Assembly: GCA_029817715.1 (NCBI GenBank)
Contig: JARUPY010000252.1
Span: forward strand, 558,001 to 622,000
Reading direction: 5' to 3'
From: Melastoma dodecandrum
Lineage: Eukaryota; Streptophyta; Magnoliopsida; Myrtales; Melastomataceae
DNA length: 64,000 nucleotides
The position numbers and the translations under genes were made by a program. A model generated the notes under the pieces. The model worked only from the letters and a program-made list of their open reading frames with translations, did no database searches and was not told the DNA's origin. Of this stretch, positions 12,147-23,322 are shown one piece after another; the first letter of the stretch is position 1, and each line of letters opens with the position of its first letter.

Positions 12147-13339
12147 ATGGCGAGCGAGGAAGAGAGCACGGTGAAGGAGCCGCTAGACCTCATAAGGCTC
12201 AGCCTCGACGAGCGCATCTACGTCAAGCTCCGCTCCGACCGCGAGCTCCGCGGCAAGCTTCATGTACCCTCTCTCCCCTCCCCTTTCTGTTTTTATTTAA
12301 TTTGCTTCGATTGGACTTGTAAAATTTCTGGGTTCGTCGATCTGTATGTTACCTCAACCGAATTGGAGGTAAAGGACGGATTTTTTGGCGATGCAAAACT
12401 ACCGATTAGGTTTAAGTCCTCGTAGTTGGGGATTTTGTTTAATTTTTTACTAATTTTGATTTACTCATTGTTATTTTACTTCAAAAGGCAGATGGGCAAC
12501 GCTGTAAGTGTCGGGTCGGTTTGGGTATCTGTGGAAGTCGGCCGGCAGGCTAGTTTAAGAATATGCTGCCATACTGACAGCATAGAAGTATGTTAATGGA
12601 CACTTAGTTGGGACTGATGGGATCTTAGTATTGGATGGTAATAAGATTTCGGCATCGGGTAGAACTGATTTCTGGGATTGGATTTTGGTCGTACATTGTG
12701 AAAACCTTGATGGAGAGTTTCGATTGAGTAAGGAAAACATGGTGCCCTTTGATAAAAAGCTACGATTGTTTAGGAGTAAAGTTTAGTTCACCTTTTGTTC
12801 TGTCGTTTCCATTTTTCGTTTTTCTGTTTTGCATGACTTGTTGATTGAAATCTTTCTTGGCTGGTAAGGGTTCCTCATTTGTGAAATCTTAATATTTGAT
12901 TAATGGGTGGACATTTCCTCTACAGGCATATGATCAGCATCTCAATATGATCCTTGGAGATGTTGAGGAAATTGTGACAACTATAGAAATTGACGATGAG
13001 ACATATGAAGAGATTGTACGGGTATGAATCTTTTTATTCTTTTGGTATTTGAGTGTATTTCTTTTTAATGCTTGAATTGAGGCATGCCGAGATGCCAAGC
13101 ATCCACTTGGCTGATTCTCTACTTAAGATTTCTTTTGTTCTGACGGCCCTATAAGTTTGTTCTTCCCTCTGAATAGCTGTCCTCTATTTGTGTGGGTGAT
13201 ATCTTCCCATGGCCGGCTACTTTTAGCGGGACTTACCATTGTGCTCTTTCTGTTTCAGACCACAAAGCGAACGGTGCCTTTCTTGTTTGTTAGAGGAGAT
13301 GGTGTCATTTTGGTGTCCCCACCTCTACGAACAGCCTGA
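12147..13339 (+). CDS. LSM3: U6 snRNA-associated Sm-like protein LSm3
   Basis: LSm3 is a subunit of both heptameric rings: LSm2-8 in the nucleus, which binds the U6 snRNA 3' end for splicing, and LSm1-7 in the cytoplasm, which promotes decapping and mRNA decay. Three coding exons: 12147-12263, 12926-13021 and 13259-13339, all joined in phase 0, give 97 residues, the expected size. The Sm1 motif is in [20 protein letters not shown] followed by [19 protein letters not shown], and the Sm2 motif is in [19 protein letters not shown]. The start [15 protein letters not shown] is the first ATG in frame and matches the family N terminus. The upstream GTG-led extension of the frame is not used. It is a single compact housekeeping gene, convergent with the FBPase gene downstream. 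Confidence 0.96.
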
Positions 13340-13883
13340 TGGAAATGTGGAACATCTGCTCGATGGAATCGGAAACTGTTCATGTTCTACAACTCCTGGT
13401 TTTTAAGCTTCTTTTATTATCTCCTTTTCTTCTCTTGCTGTTTTCTGCTAATTGAAGGTATGAAATCACATTTGGTGTGGCCTGTGTCACTATAATTACT
13501 TCACTTCGTTATATGATGCCCAGAACTAGCTTGTGTTGAATCAGCGTGTATGCAATTGGTTGTCTTTGATCAAATCATTAGGATGCGATTAGCTGTTACA
13601 TATTCTCTTTCTTATAGTGGTTATGTCGGCACTGAGGAATCGAGGCAGCTGGAAATGAGCCATATTTTGGCATTCTGGGGATAACATGTGTGATCGGGTA
13701 AGGTGTGTCAAACATGGATTTTCTTGATAGCGAAATTCACAAGGCACTTCACTTGTGAGACAAATAAAAGTCACTGCATATGCGACAGTATTAATATATG
13801 CTGCCAACCTACACAATGTTTTTGAACTTTCTTCGGACTGTGATTTGGATTTTGTACCCGAGCATCTCGCGTTCCACTTTTCT
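13340..13883. other. convergent 3' ends of LSM3 and FBPase genes
   Basis: About 540 bases hold the 3' UTRs of the plus-strand LSM3 gene and the minus-strand FBPase gene. I see no additional gene. Confidence 0.6.
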
Positions 13884-16800
13884 CTACCCCTCGGCGGCAT
13901 AGAGTGCCTTGATTTCCTCAACATCGTCGAAGCTGCCGAGGAATATCGGTGACCTCTCGTGTATCTTCTTCGGGACCAGGTCAAGTGCCTACAGAAATTC
14001 AACGTTGAAGATTAACGACTAGTGAATTTGAGGATTCTCATTAATGGAAATGTTTATCCGAAATGATATTTACCCGCCCCTTTCCAGTGAAGGCCTGGCC
14101 TCCAGCTTGTTCCATCAAGAATGACATTGGAAACACCTCGTACAGGACACTAGTCATGACAATCCAAAAGCATCATCAGCTCTTAAGTTTAATGGCAGCA
14201 AACTAAGGATAAGAACAGGGAAAACCGAGTACCGCAATTTGCCGTGTGGGCTCTTTTTGTCTCCCGGGTACAAGAAGATGCCTCCGTACAGTAGCGTGCG
14301 ATGGACATCCGCAACCATGCTGCTTGTTTCGCAACAGACAGAACCAGATACATAGTAAGTATCATATATATGAAATAGCTACACCAAAGAACGGTAAGCA
14401 AAATAATGATGTTTTGCACGATTTCTCCTCCAACTAAGTGACAGTGGTCTCAACTGGCCGCATCAACTTAGTTGCTCCTATACCAAGGCGGATAACAATC
14501 TAGCTTAAGCTATACCACAGATTGCGATATGAGACAGAGACAGATGCAATCCCAGTACCTTCCAACATATCTCAGAGACTTCGGTGACGATCCATCGTCG
14601 GGAAATTTGCATTTCTGCACATACCTGTTAGAAGTGCAGTTACTAGCCAAAGAAACAATTTTTCACAGATGGAAGCTGCATGAGTCGTTATGGCAAAGGA
14701 CGTTACTTTGCAGTTGGAGTATCCCAATTCTTGGCATTTCCTTCGTTCACCGAGTAGATCTTTCCTTTCTTCGGGATCTATGTAAAAACCGATGAAATAA
14801 CAAAATATGATAGGCTTCATATTTAATCAACACCAAAAAACAGTTAAATCCCCAGTTATGGGTCCAACATACGATGAAGAAGGCTTCATAACAATTTTGA
14901 ACTCAATCAAAGAGAAATGCTTGAAAGGGTTTCCGTGGATATCAGAAATCACAGGGTCGTCATGCAAGCGATATCCGAGAAATCCCAAAAACTACAGGGC
15001 ACAGCCTGGAATGATCCTTCCGTAATAATGTTCTTTCTTACTCAGTGGGTTGAAAATAGCCAAGTCCAGCAAACCATATGCCATGGGATTCCACATAGAT
15101 AATTCGTTGAGCACACAAAGGCATGAAATCTTCCAGGTTTCCGTACCTTGATATCTGGATGAGTTAGAATAAATTCCCCAAGGGATGGATCAAGCGTAAA
15201 CCCATTGACACCAGAACCGGTGGTCAGCACAAGCTGCAAGTCGAAAAATGCATCGAGAAAGAAATAATGGTTATGCAAATCTGAGCTGACCTGTTTGAAG
15301 AACAGAAATCGGCAGAGTTGTTGCAACCACCGACAAAGCTCAATGACTAGTGCACGAAAGAAAATGTAAAGTAGGATACGAATGGAGAAGACGAGTCGAG
15401 TACCGTGCAAGAGCTTCCATACATGCAATAGCCGGCTGCTAGCATATGCTTTCCTGGTTGCAGGACATCATCCAATGTTGGCTCTTGGCCATGCTTCATC
15501 AGATAAATCCCAAAGATCTAAAAGGGTAGTGCACACAACGGCAATTAGAAAATAAAGAGCTGGATGTCACTTGGGAGTTGTACGGCAGTAGATGAGATAA
15601 TGCCACTGGGAATCGCAAAAGGCAATGGCAGAGAGAAAGAAGCCCTGATGTAGGAAGAGCCATACAGTTCCAATGGAAACACCGCAATCAATGTTAGATG
15701 AACCATCCAGGGGATCAAACACGACGCAGTACCTGCAGATAATCCATGAATTGGACACCCACATCACACGTTAGTTAAGGAGTTTTGTGCAAGGGAGTTT
15801 TAGGACATTCGGTAGAACAAGAAGACCGCTCACTTGCCACGCTTAGAAGGTTCAACAAAAGTGGCCTCCTCATCCTCCTCGGACACGAGAATGCACTGAT
15901 CACAGTCAACGAAAATGAGATACATTGTTGAGCGGAATATGCCGAGAAATATCAGTAGTGACGGAGATTGTCTGTAAGAGCTCTCCGACAACCTACCGTT
16001 CGGCCACTGCTGACCAAAGCTTTCATAAAGACCTCGTTCGAGAGCACATCCAGCTTCTTCTGCTCTTCACCCTGTTCGAGAAAGCAGGGGCAGAACAAGA
16101 AGAAAACCATTGATAATGATATCACAACAGAAAAGAAATGTAACAATTTTCATTTTAAAGGAAAAAAAAAAACGAGCTAGCACCTGGACATTGGTCTCTC
16201 CAGCAAGACCGATGAGCTTCGCGAGGCCAGCCTGCAGCAGCGAAACTCGAAGGTCAAGAGCCAAATTTCAGACGGAAGGAAGCTGCACCATAACCAACTT
16301 GGAGAAACACCATAATATCCGAAGTCAAGTAGAGTATACAAGTATCAGACCAAAGAGAGATCGGACGGTGTAATGGAATCCAGTCCGGGATAGGCCATAT
16401 GGAGGCCCCTCAGTCTCACTCTCTCATGTGTATCGAACACCAGAAATTTGAGTCATGAAAAGCTGAGAAACGTCCTAGTTAACTGTCAAGGTGAGGCATC
16501 AAAATATGCAGCTCAAGCATATTCCCACTCTGAGCGTTGTCTGATTCCTTCCCAAGCATATTTCCCATCCACCACAACAAGAATTTCCCCAGAAACCCAC
16601 CCTCCCTCCCTCCATCCCTCGTGCCACCAGTCACCCGAGAGAATCAATGCTCCCTCATGTTGTTAAGGGAATCAGGTCGGAATCATGGACGTTGGTCGAC
16701 TCACCTGTTTTCTTTTTATTTTTTCAACTCCAACCTGAGAGGACTTTGACGCAGCAGGTGAAGAGACCAGTACGAAAAGCTTTCGCCGAGTTTGATTTTA

Positions 16801-17096
16801 CCAGATGTGGGGTTCAAAGTTTGTGAATGACCCACATCAAGACCGGTAACGGAAGACATGCGACGTGCAACGGGGCAAGACAGAGAGCGACCGGCACTCA
16901 AAAAGGAAAAAGAAGAAGAAAAGGAAAGAAAGGAGACCTTGTTGACGGAGGAGCAGACAAACTTGCAGCCGAGGACAATGTGGCTGAGGAGGATGGTGAA
17001 GTCACCCCTGGACTCAGGGTTCTTGCTCTGCTCGTTCAGCACGTACCTCGTTATCGTCATCAGGTCCGTCCTCGCAGCATCCCCGGCATGGTCCAT
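13884..17096 (-). CDS. fructose-1,6-bisphosphatase, cytosolic
   Basis: The enzyme hydrolyses fructose 1,6-bisphosphate to fructose 6-phosphate, a control step of sucrose synthesis and gluconeogenesis in the cytosol. Twelve exons with fully consistent phases: 16938-17096, 16184-16231, 15997-16071, 15834-15895, 15666-15732, 15404-15517, 15147-15233, 14707-14777, 14559-14624, 14233-14319, 14074-14149 and 13884-13988. The product is 338 residues, the family length. The start is the ATG at 17096 ([17 protein letters not shown]); there is no transit peptide. The metal and phosphate site [17 protein letters not shown] is at about residues 118-134, SEEDEEA precedes it, and [19 protein letters not shown] and [20 protein letters not shown] follow. 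The regulatory cysteine-rich insertion of the redox-controlled plastid enzyme is absent, so this is the cytosolic form, probably inhibited by fructose 2,6-bisphosphate as known for the family. Confidence 0.96.
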
Positions 17097-17903
17097 CTCT
17101 ACTCCTCTTCCGCTTCCGCTTCCTCTTCCGCTTCCTCTTCCTCTTCCACCACAACTCACAGGTCTCAAGCCTTACTTAGCTCCTCCTCTCCCTATACACA
17201 CACACAAAGTACACCACACGGGTACATGCAAATAGGGCCGTGGGTTCTGTTGCTTTATTCGAGGAATAAGAGTATATAATATGCACACACATGCACGCAC
17301 ACGCACATGTACGCATTACTTGTCATAGAATTCTCCCAAAAGAAAAGAAATGGGGATGGGAGGGAGGATAACGATGAGGGGTCAAAGGTGAGCCAAGCAA
17401 AGGGATTGATTGTAAAATGAGGATGGTTTATCTTCCTCCCCTCGAGGATAAGAAAACGGAAGAGTGGGATAAGGACCGACCTCTTTGCGGCCCCCCTCCA
17501 TCTTGTCTCTTACAACAACTCCCTCCTCATTTATATTAATTACCTTTTGTCTCCACTCCTGACAAGTAACTGATTGTTCGGATGATTGAAATTTTCCGTC
17601 TTATCTTGGAGCATTGCTTTGGTTTCCGCTTCTGAAGCTGCTGCCTCTGCGTCGCTCTGTTCTGTTCCTATCGCTGTTCATCGCCCTTTTTTTCTGCATC
17701 GACATGTTCTTATTTGATCCTTCTTCACAGGTGGGGACTCCGGTTTACATTCCACGGAGATATTTTATTGATATCGGACGTGTTCCATCCACTGGATATA
17801 CTGCAGAGAAAGACCAGTAGGTGGCTTGACTAAGGTCTGTTTTTTTCCTTCATCCCCGAGTTGTTTGTCTTGCTTGTAGTGTAAACCTTTTAATCTTTCG
17901 ATC
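17097..17903. other. FBPase promoter/5' leader and flank
   Basis: On the minus strand a TATATA motif at 17273-17278 sits about 180 bases upstream of the FBPase start. The leader at 17100-17150 is a hexamer-type GGAAGC/GGAAGA repeat, and a CA-rich run lies near 17200-17215. Nothing coding is supported between about 17280 and 17903. Confidence 0.45.
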
Positions 17904-18242
17904 ATGCTCGGAAGATCGAAGTTGGGAGTCGCAACCCGAGGAATTCTATCGATATCCTCAAAGAAAATTACGGGGCATCAATTTTTCTCTGCTGCAATTC
18001 TACACCACTCACTCTCTTCTGATACCAGAAAAGCTAGTCCTAGCATGTCTGCTAACAACATCCAGCCGACCACCAGCACGTCGCGGGATGATTTGGCCAC
18101 CAAAAGAGTGGAACCAGGTGGGGAAGATGAAGAACCATTTGAAGAACCCGGCACGATGAAAGTCGGGGTTGATTTGTGTGTTGATCGGACGGCTGAACAT
18201 GGCGCAGATTCTATATCGACAGCCAAAGTACGTAGGTCATGA
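17904..18242 (+). CDS. small unidentified protein, possible organelle-targeted (hypothetical)
   Basis: This 112-codon frame starts with a real ATG. I do not recognise the product. The N-terminal about 45 residues (MLGRSKLGVATRGILSISSK onward) are rich in Ser, Arg, Lys and hydrophobic residues with no acidic residue before the Asp at about residue 40, a composition typical of mitochondrial or plastid presequences. The rest is polar with an acidic patch EPGGEDEEPFEEPG. Small stress-related LEA-like mitochondrial proteins look similar, but that is only a resemblance. The codon stretch AAAGTACGTAGG near the end contains a splice-donor-like GTACGT, so the true 3' end might differ. It could also be a chance frame. 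Confidence 0.4.
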   Translation: MLGRSKLGVATRGILSISSKKITGHQFFSAAILHHSLSSDTRKASPSMSANNIQPTTSTSRDDLATKRVEPGGEDEEPFEEPGTMKVGVDLCVDRTAEHGADSISTAKVRRS

Positions 18243-18444
18243 CCCGGCTAACGTACATATAAGAGATGAGATACGTGAGTTCATTCAACTTAATAATCCA
18301 CGATCTTCCAACATCGTTCTACGTTAAGCACAAGCACAAATACAAACGTCGTACTTATATAAAGAGGTACATAGACGCCCCACTCCCACTTTCATTCCTT
18401 TTCATTATGTTATTTTGATGGAAGTAGCTATTTGTCCCCCCTTG
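18243..18444. other. 3' flank of the vacuolar iron transporter-like gene
   Basis: AT-rich, likely 3' UTR of the minus-strand gene ending at 18445. No gene seen. Confidence 0.5.
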
Positions 18445-19074
18445 TCAAATTGCGTTCCCGCCGATCAGCTTGGTTAGCCCGAACGTTAACGCCATGGCCA
18501 CCCACCCCCCTACCAACACCCTGGCTGATGACCGAATTGCCGGCGCTCTCCCCAGCACTGCCCCTAACCACCCGAAGCCCAAGAGCGCCAGCGTCACCGC
18601 GGCCACCACCACCCCCATCCTCACCCTGTACTCCCTTATGAAGGATGCAGCCAGCAACGGCACCATTGCCCCCATCGAGAACGACAGTGCCGATGCTGAT
18701 GCCGCCTGCAAGGGGTTCGGCAGATCGTCTCCACCATCCCCATCCCCTTCCCCGTCCCGCCTCCTCTGGGCCACCTCAATGTCCAGCTGGGAGCAGACGG
18801 ACACGTACTCCCCGATGGCCATGCTACACGCCCCGGCGACCAGCCCTGCAAATCCCGCAAGTATCATGGCCTTCACGTCCTGCTTGACGGCCCCCATGCC
18901 CATCATGAGGGAGGCCGTGGACACGAGCCCGTCGTTGGCCCCGAGGACAGCTGCCCGCAGCCACTGGGACCGCTTGGAATAGTCGAACTCATCCCTTTCC
19001 TCGATGTCGAGAGTGGTCGCGTTGGGGAAGGTGACAACTTTGGGATCTCCAAAGGGTGGTTGGGAGGAAGCCAT
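18445..19074 (-). CDS. vacuolar iron transporter homolog (VTL, CCC1/nodulin-21 type)
   Basis: VIT-like proteins of the CCC1 family move iron (or manganese) into the vacuole. The short plant VTL group lacks the cytosolic metal-binding domain of true VITs. This is a single-exon gene of 209 residues, the usual VTL length. Conserved family motifs are present: RSQWLRAAVLGANDGLVSTASLMMGMGAV (membrane segment 1), ILAGFAGLVAGACSMAIGEYVSV (segment 2), then a short charged loop (QRRRDGEGDGDGGDD), SALSFSMGAMVPLLAASFI, RMGVVVAAVTLALLGFGWLGA and a final helix ending TKLIGGNAI. Five membrane segments are thus expected. The start at 19074 is MASSQPPFGDPK. The intronless structure is normal for VTLs. The loop is unusually Gly/Asp rich. 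In this family expression is commonly repressed under iron deficiency; nothing in the sequence tests that here. Confidence 0.94.
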   Translation of the reverse strand: MASSQPPFGDPKVVTFPNATTLDIEERDEFDYSKRSQWLRAAVLGANDGLVSTASLMMGMGAVKQDVKAMILAGFAGLVAGACSMAIGEYVSVCSQLDIEVAQRRRDGEGDGDGGDDLPNPLQAASASALSFSMGAMVPLLAASFIREYRVRMGVVVAAVTLALLGFGWLGAVLGRAPAIRSSARVLVGGWVAMALTFGLTKLIGGNAI

Positions 19075-19176
19075 TGAAGAAGAAGACCAACTGAAAATAA
19101 CTTATGAACTAAAGAATTGAGGAGGATATAGAGAGAAGTGTGGAGGACACACGCCCTAACGATCTCAAAGGGTATT

Positions 19177-19184
19177 TATTTATA
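19177..19184 (-). promoter_or_regulatory. TATA box of the VTL gene
   Basis: TATAAATA on the minus strand, about 103 bases upstream of the ATG at 19074. This would give a leader of roughly 70 bases. Confidence 0.6.
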
Positions 19185-19257
19185 CTGGTTCGGGTATTAT
19201 GTTAATGACTGGGAAGATTATGCCGAGTATATCATGATTACATCGTGGTAGGGTTGG

Positions 19258-19290
19258 CGATGATGGTGGTGGTGGTGGTGGTGCTGTTGC
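19258..19290. repeat. TGG trinucleotide microsatellite
   Basis: A run of GGTGGTGGTGGT-type triplets in the VTL upstream region. Confidence 0.8.
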
Positions 19291-21406
19291 CACTACCTAC
19301 TGCCTTCGTTACAAAATAATGTAAGGAAAATAACGATATAACTTTCAAAATTCATAAAAATGTTCGAGTTAGAGAATTCGTATTTCAAATATCGAGAACT
19401 CCACTAAGAAGGAACTCGATAAATGAAATATTTTAAAGCAGCTCGAGGGAGACGTGTGGCCTAACAATGCATGAATTGGTAGCACTAAGCAGGGAGGAGA
19501 AAGTATCTCAATATAGAAGGGATCCATCAGTGGTACACGTATAAAGCATGAGGTTTGTTCGGAAAAGGAAGCATGTATATTGTTTCCTATCATGGTAAGA
19601 TCAGCAGCTTCCCCATCTCCCTGTCCGGGGATCGCGGGAGCTGTTAGGTTTTCGCCTCCCCTCCTCCAACCCCACCTTGAAACGACCCTTGGCGATTGCG
19701 TGTCGTTCATGTGTTATGGTGACGGATAATGTTTGTCGAACGAAACCACGGCATATTGAACGTGACAGGGATTGTAATCAACTTCGATACGGTGTTCGTT
19801 AACAGCAAGACCATGGAGGGTCGCCTCACAGGTTCCTTTCGTAGGGTTTGAAGAAGGAAAAGCTCGGGGAAACCCTCGGTGAAAAGGGTGCAGTCGAATG
19901 CTTATTGAACGGTGCATGGCACCGGGGACAACGTGTGCCTTCCTCGTATCCGGCTAGTGCCTCCCCCATGAGACCTTCTCGGAGTGGGCGTCATTTTGAC
20001 ATTTTACTCGGGGCTCAGATCATCTGTGAGTGTTGATGAAGGATTCGGGGATGGGATAGAGGATGGGGTGCTTCTTTTTACTAAGAATTGGAATGCTGAG
20101 GCGGATGACACTCAAAAGATTAAAAAAGAAAGAAGAGGACACGATCAAGGATACACAATAGCAGAAGGGAACAAGAAGATCATGGTGGGGTGATGAAATT
20201 AAAAAAGAAAGATTTACAATAAAATTATGATTATGTTTGTTTTTGTTTAGTAAGTTTAGTGGAGACAGGGGAGTGTGCCTTCCCCACGAAACTACTACTT
20301 CCCGTTCCCTCCCCCCCCCCCCCAAAATAAACGAATATTATATTATAATCCTTACTTTTTTCTTTTTCAAGAGATGTTTAATTTAGTAGAGTGACGGGGG
20401 GGGGGGGGGATTGGAAAATGGAATCAAATAAGACACGTACAGGCCCAAAATCAATGAATAACTATCACCTCCCGGCCCATGTAAGATAATTATACCAAAT
20501 CCCATCCCCTACCTAAATAACATCTTTCCCTCCCGACCAATTAAGACACTGAGTTTCAAAACTTTTGTTGTAGGGTTAAAATCTCGCTGTTTTAAACGGA
20601 GCTTTCATTTTTTTTTTTAGATTTTGTCGTTTAAAATACAGTTGAAAAATTACCTGTTTAAAGAATTTACTATTTAAAACAACGAGACTTTTAAAACATA
20701 AAAGCAAGAAAGCTACACCTTACATGTTAGTTTTTCAAAAAATTTTGAGATAATTTATAAAACTCATTCAATATCGTCTCTACGACGCGGTTCGAGAAAC
20801 GTGAAACTTAATTTTTAAATAAAACGTGATTTTTAATCTCAATATTAACTCAGAACTATGTCGTATTTATGAACTGTGTCATGACCCTTAAAGAATTGTA
20901 GTGGTCCAAACTTGAGTGTCAAAGTTGCAGTTGGGACACTCTCTTAAGTGTTAACAGAAGTGTTTACCAATCGCGACTTAACTTCCTTCGTCACGCTTTT
21001 TACTAATTTTGCGTTGATTTTGTTAGTAATGGTCAACTATTAGTAAAATTTATTAAAAAATTTAGTAAACTAAATGTACCTCCCTTCATTCGTCAGGGAA
21101 AAAAAGTTACGTACACGTGTACCGTTAGCCGATTCCGCTGAAGAACGACCGTATTTTCTAAATTTTGTAAACTACTAATTTTTTTCCTTTTATCAAACTG
21201 ACCGCAATGTCTTGAAATCCTCCGCCTTTCCCGGTATACGTTTGTAAGTCAGAGAAATTTCTAGGGGGTGACGCTCTCACCAAAGGAATTATGCGACCTG
21301 TAATGTTCCGATTCCTTCCTCTGAGACTCAAAATGAAAAGATAAATGTAAATCAATTTTGTTGTTGCGTTTAATCAGCCAACACTCACCCCCCGCGTTTA
21401 ATTTTT
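19291..21406. other. intergenic gap, AT-rich, with long C and G tracts
   Basis: No gene is supported. The gap contains a C tract of about 13 near 20310-20323 and a G tract of about 13 near 20397-20409. Around 20570-20700 there are degenerate TTTAAA-centred inverted repeats with CTCG/ACGAG arms. The last few hundred bases are the promoter of the bZIP gene; no clear TATA box is visible. Confidence 0.5.
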
Positions 21407-22947
21407 ATGGACCAACCCCCAATTCCTCCTCCGTCGCAGCACCCCACAAAGACGACGATGATGGCGATCGACCACATGTCTGACTCCCCCCGGCGGCACC
21501 CCTCCCTCCACCGTAGGTCTCACTCTGACACCTCCTTCCATTTCGACGACCTCCTCCTCCTTCCCCCTCCCGACCTCGACCTCGACGCCCTACTGCCTTC
21601 CCCCTCTCGTCCCCCTCCCCATTCCGCCAGCGCTGCTGTTGCTGCTGCTACTGCCACCGGGATGACCGCCCAGGGGCATCTCAGGAGTTTGTCCGTGGAC
21701 TCGGACTTCTTCGACAGCCTGGGTTTGGGGCCTGAAGGGGGTGCCAGCGACGTCAGGAGCCTCGGGAAGGGGCACCACCGTCACAGTGTTTCCATGGATG
21801 GATCGGAGCTCGAGGGTGATGGGGTTAAGAGGTCCGAGTGCGCCGATCGGCTGGCGGAGCTCGCCCTCATCGATCCCAAGAGAGCTAAGAGGTTTAGGCT
21901 TCACTTTTACATTCCGTGGATTGTAGGATTGAGGGACTTGTAACTATATTTGCTCTTACGTCATGCAGGATCCTCGCTAATCGGCAGTCTGCCGCGCGAT
22001 CCAAGGAGAGGAAGGTCAAGTACACGTGCGAGCTGGAGAGGAAGGTGCTAACACTTCAGACCGAAGCAACTACTCTCTCTGCTCAAGTTACCTTGCTCCA
22101 GGTGCCATAACGTTGGTTTCCTCCTCTATCTCCCCCCCCCCCCTCTAATTCCAATAGCAACTCCTTTGTCCAGCTGCTACTTCCGTTGTCTCATCGATGA
22201 TGAAGTTTTATATAAACCTAGCACAAAACTCAGCTAGGGATTCTTCTGAATGCTTTGATTTTACTCGTTTCACGAGGGATTTGGATAGTGCTGTTGATCC
22301 TGGTAGAAGTTTCTCCTTTTGTTAAGAGAATTCTAAGCTTTATGAGCCAAAGGTGGGGATGGTAGGATAGGACTCCGAACAGGGAATGTTGTGGGTGGAC
22401 CTGGACACTGTTCATAGAAATCCATCATTGTTTCAGATGATCCATCTTAATAACTGATCATTGACTGCATGCGGTTAGAGTAAACCTAATGCCAAAGAAG
22501 TTCGCATTGATGCAGAGAGACACCAGCGGATTGACTGCAAAAAACAAAGAGCTGAAACTGCAGTTACATGCCATGGAGCAACAAGCTCAACTTCGAGATG
22601 GTATAACAGATCCTTCTTTTTCTGAAATACATGGGGTTCATACTTTGAATGCTCTTTTGAGTGAACTGTTATCGTTTAATGGTAAACACACCCTCGTGGC
22701 AGCTCTGAATGAGGTATTGAGGGAAGAAGTCCAGCGTCTCAAGATAGCCACAGGGCAAATTCCGACTGGCAACTGCTATGCCATTGGCCAGGCGATGCAG
22801 CAGTATGCCCCCCACCATCCTCAGCCTCAATTTGGCAATAGTAATAACCCCATTCCACTGCAGAGTGCACTATCACATCAGCCTTCCAACAGCGCTCCCA
22901 CATTGAACGGGCAGCCTTGGCCAAACTTACTAGATTTCGACCCCTAG
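21407..22947 (+). CDS. bZIP transcription factor, group I (VIP1/RF2a-like)
   Basis: Group I bZIPs such as VIP1 are DNA-binding regulators that shuttle between cytosol and nucleus and are held in the cytosol by 14-3-3 proteins. Four exons: 21407-21891, 21969-22101, 22516-22600 and 22703-22947, with consistent phases, give 315 residues. The basic region [20 protein letters not shown] (about 156-175) is followed by a leucine zipper ([45 protein letters not shown]). N-terminal serine motifs of the HxRxxS type occur as HRRSHS (35-40) and HLRSLS (91-96), and RHSVSMDGS is a third, degenerate site; these are 14-3-3-type sites in VIP1. The C terminus is Gln/Asn/Pro-rich and ends NLLDFDP. The ATG at 21407 is the most upstream. 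A second ATG (MMAIDHMSD, 17 codons later) could also serve. Confidence 0.93.
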
Positions 22948-23322
22948 GTAGGTAGTTCTCTTGTACAGATCCATACCATGTGTTTATATTGGTATTTCAT
23001 AGAATAAGAAGATCGGGGACACTGGAGGATGACTATAGGATGATGATGAAGACTCTTTTAGTGGGCATTGGGGGGATGCTGGTGTCACTGTTTGTGAAAT
23101 TACAAGATGAACTTATTATAGGTGCAATTTAAGCGACAACAGAGTTGGTCGTGCATGTTGGCATCTGAAAAACTTTTAGCTACATTCCGCACAACAGTGG
23201 GGACACTTTGAAAGCTTCAATTATGGCTGACACTGGCCATGGTCCATGAAAGGAAAGCGTAAACATAACAGCAAGAAAAGCGCGGGGGGGGGGGGCTCTT
23301 AGATGGAGCTCACTGTGGATCA
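22948..23322. other. convergent 3' ends of bZIP and serine decarboxylase genes
   Basis: These are 3' UTRs of both genes, plus a G tract of about 12 near 23284-23296. Nothing else is seen. Confidence 0.55.

Noticed and set aside
17097..17168. N-terminal extension of FBPase rich in Gly/Arg
   Set aside because: It depends on a TTG start over a hexamer repeat in the leader; the family start is the ATG at 17096.
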